Shown: piece by piece, positions 63,081 through 64,000 of the stretch
Layout of the letters: every line of letters starts with the position of its first letter
Numbering within the stretch: position 1 is the first letter of the stretch
Assembly: GCA_930367205.1 (NCBI GenBank)
Contig: OV884009.1
Span: 88,929,189-88,993,188 of the forward strand
Direction: 5' to 3'
DNA: 64,000 nucleotides
Source: Acanthosoma haemorrhoidale
Lineage: Eukaryota > Arthropoda > Insecta > Hemiptera > Acanthosomatidae
Notes under the pieces: generated by a model
What the model was told of the DNA's origin: nothing
Seen by the model: the letters and a program-made list of their open reading frames with translations, nothing else
The model's database searches: none
Position numbers and translations under genes: made by a program

Positions 63081-64000
63081 AGTTATGAAAATGATTTGAC
63101 ATTTTAAAAATGTCAGGTACAAGAAACACTAGACTTATGGTAAACAAATTTTTAGGTTTCAAAGACAAAATTTGTCCAAGCCTCTTCTATATTTTTCGTT
63201 CCAAGTGAACACATTCTACATCCCTGTCCGTCTTCTTCAGTCTATGATATTAAACATTAAAACAGCATTAGCAATTATTCTTATTTTATGTACACATATG
63301 CGAAGCAACAGACCAAAGTTAAATGCTGAAATATCAATATATAAATAAATAGCACTAATTTTTAAAATGTTAAATGAAAGCTGGTTATATTAATTAATAA
63401 AAATATATACATAAAAAAGATATGTTATATGTGAAAAATGTACATAAATTGTACACCAATGTTAGACAAAAAACAAGCACCATTCACCGCTACATATTTC
63501 CCAGGACTTCAACCATTGAGGGAGTGGCTAAATTGTTAAACATTTAAGTTAGGGTGAATAGAGCATGCTAGTTTGTACTTGGAGCCTTATAGGAAATAGA
63601 TGTATTATAGCAATATCTCATCATCGCTGCAATTTGACTTGCTTACTAAAAGGACATAGAAAGTTCATAATTAATAATTGTTTATTTTATAACTTTCAAA
63701 TAATATGTCTCAGAGTACGTATTGGTTCTAGCGGATAATTTTGTCTATTTCATTTGCAATTGAAAGCTTAATTCACTGTTCAACTGTTAATGTACTGATT
63801 GCAACATGGTCTAGCAAACAGGCTAATCTTAATGTTGGAAGAAAAATGATTTAATTCTGAAAATGTTAATCCTAACATCAAACAAAATAAAGTAATAAAC
63901 ATTTCAAAAATAATTATACAAACAAATCATAGGTCCATTAGTGATTGTTCAGTGATCATTTGCATCCCCCTGAACAATCTTCAAGACTCTTATAACACCT
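63081..64000 (+). other. Right end of the window, inside morgue intron 8
   Basis: The last morgue exon, expected to encode the C-terminal helices of the E2 fold, was not found here. No other gene or named element is seen. Confidence 0.5.

Noticed and set aside
1..64000. CRISPR arrays, rRNA genes or bacterial-type operons
   Set aside because: No regularly spaced repeats and no rRNA-like segment were seen; all coding evidence is eukaryotic.

Overview
This is a window of an AT-rich insect nuclear genome; the order cannot be fixed from the sequence. Two host genes support the call. On the minus strand (19669-22482) there is a single-exon TRPA channel of the Painless type. On the plus strand, eight exons from 33737 to 62680 assemble into a Morgue-type protein: an N-terminal cysteine cluster, an F-box, and a ubiquitin-E2-like domain with glycine in place of the catalytic cysteine. 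Morgue is not finished at the right edge. Almost everything else is transposable-element DNA of very different ages.

Layout. 1-432: left flank. 433-14840: a Ty3/Gypsy LTR retrotransposon in tandem, LTR-internal-LTR-internal-LTR, two intact identical 1769-residue Gag-Pol reading frames, one 4-bp target duplication (AAAC) around the whole array. 14845-18930: old repeat fragments (a Gypsy pol C-terminus, a LINE C-terminus) and one unrecognised 79-codon frame. 19669-22482: painless. 22767-26602: a Jockey-type LINE whose 5' part is inverted relative to its 3' part, bounded by an 11-bp duplication, the structure left by twin priming. 27480-33010: LINE fragments, a pogo/CENPB-type transposase fragment and a Ty1/Copia gag-protease remnant. 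33737-end: morgue, with introns of 0.35 to 8.3 kb that hold a degenerate antisense Gypsy/errantivirus-like provirus (34983-40407), a piggyBac-type transposase remnant, a small TTAA-bounded palindromic element, a Tigger/pogo-like remnant, LINE pieces, a second Copia remnant, a Tc1-like remnant and SINE-like sequences.

How it fits together. Painless-family channels act in noxious heat and mechanical sensing; Morgue acts in ubiquitin-dependent control of apoptosis in Drosophila. Nothing links the two genes functionally. The tandem Gypsy array is the youngest element seen: reading frames without a break and LTRs that differ by one substitution and one A-run length. The morgue exons were joined by splice sites, phase agreement and continuity of the F-box and E2 folds across exon boundaries; the mRNA itself is not visible here.
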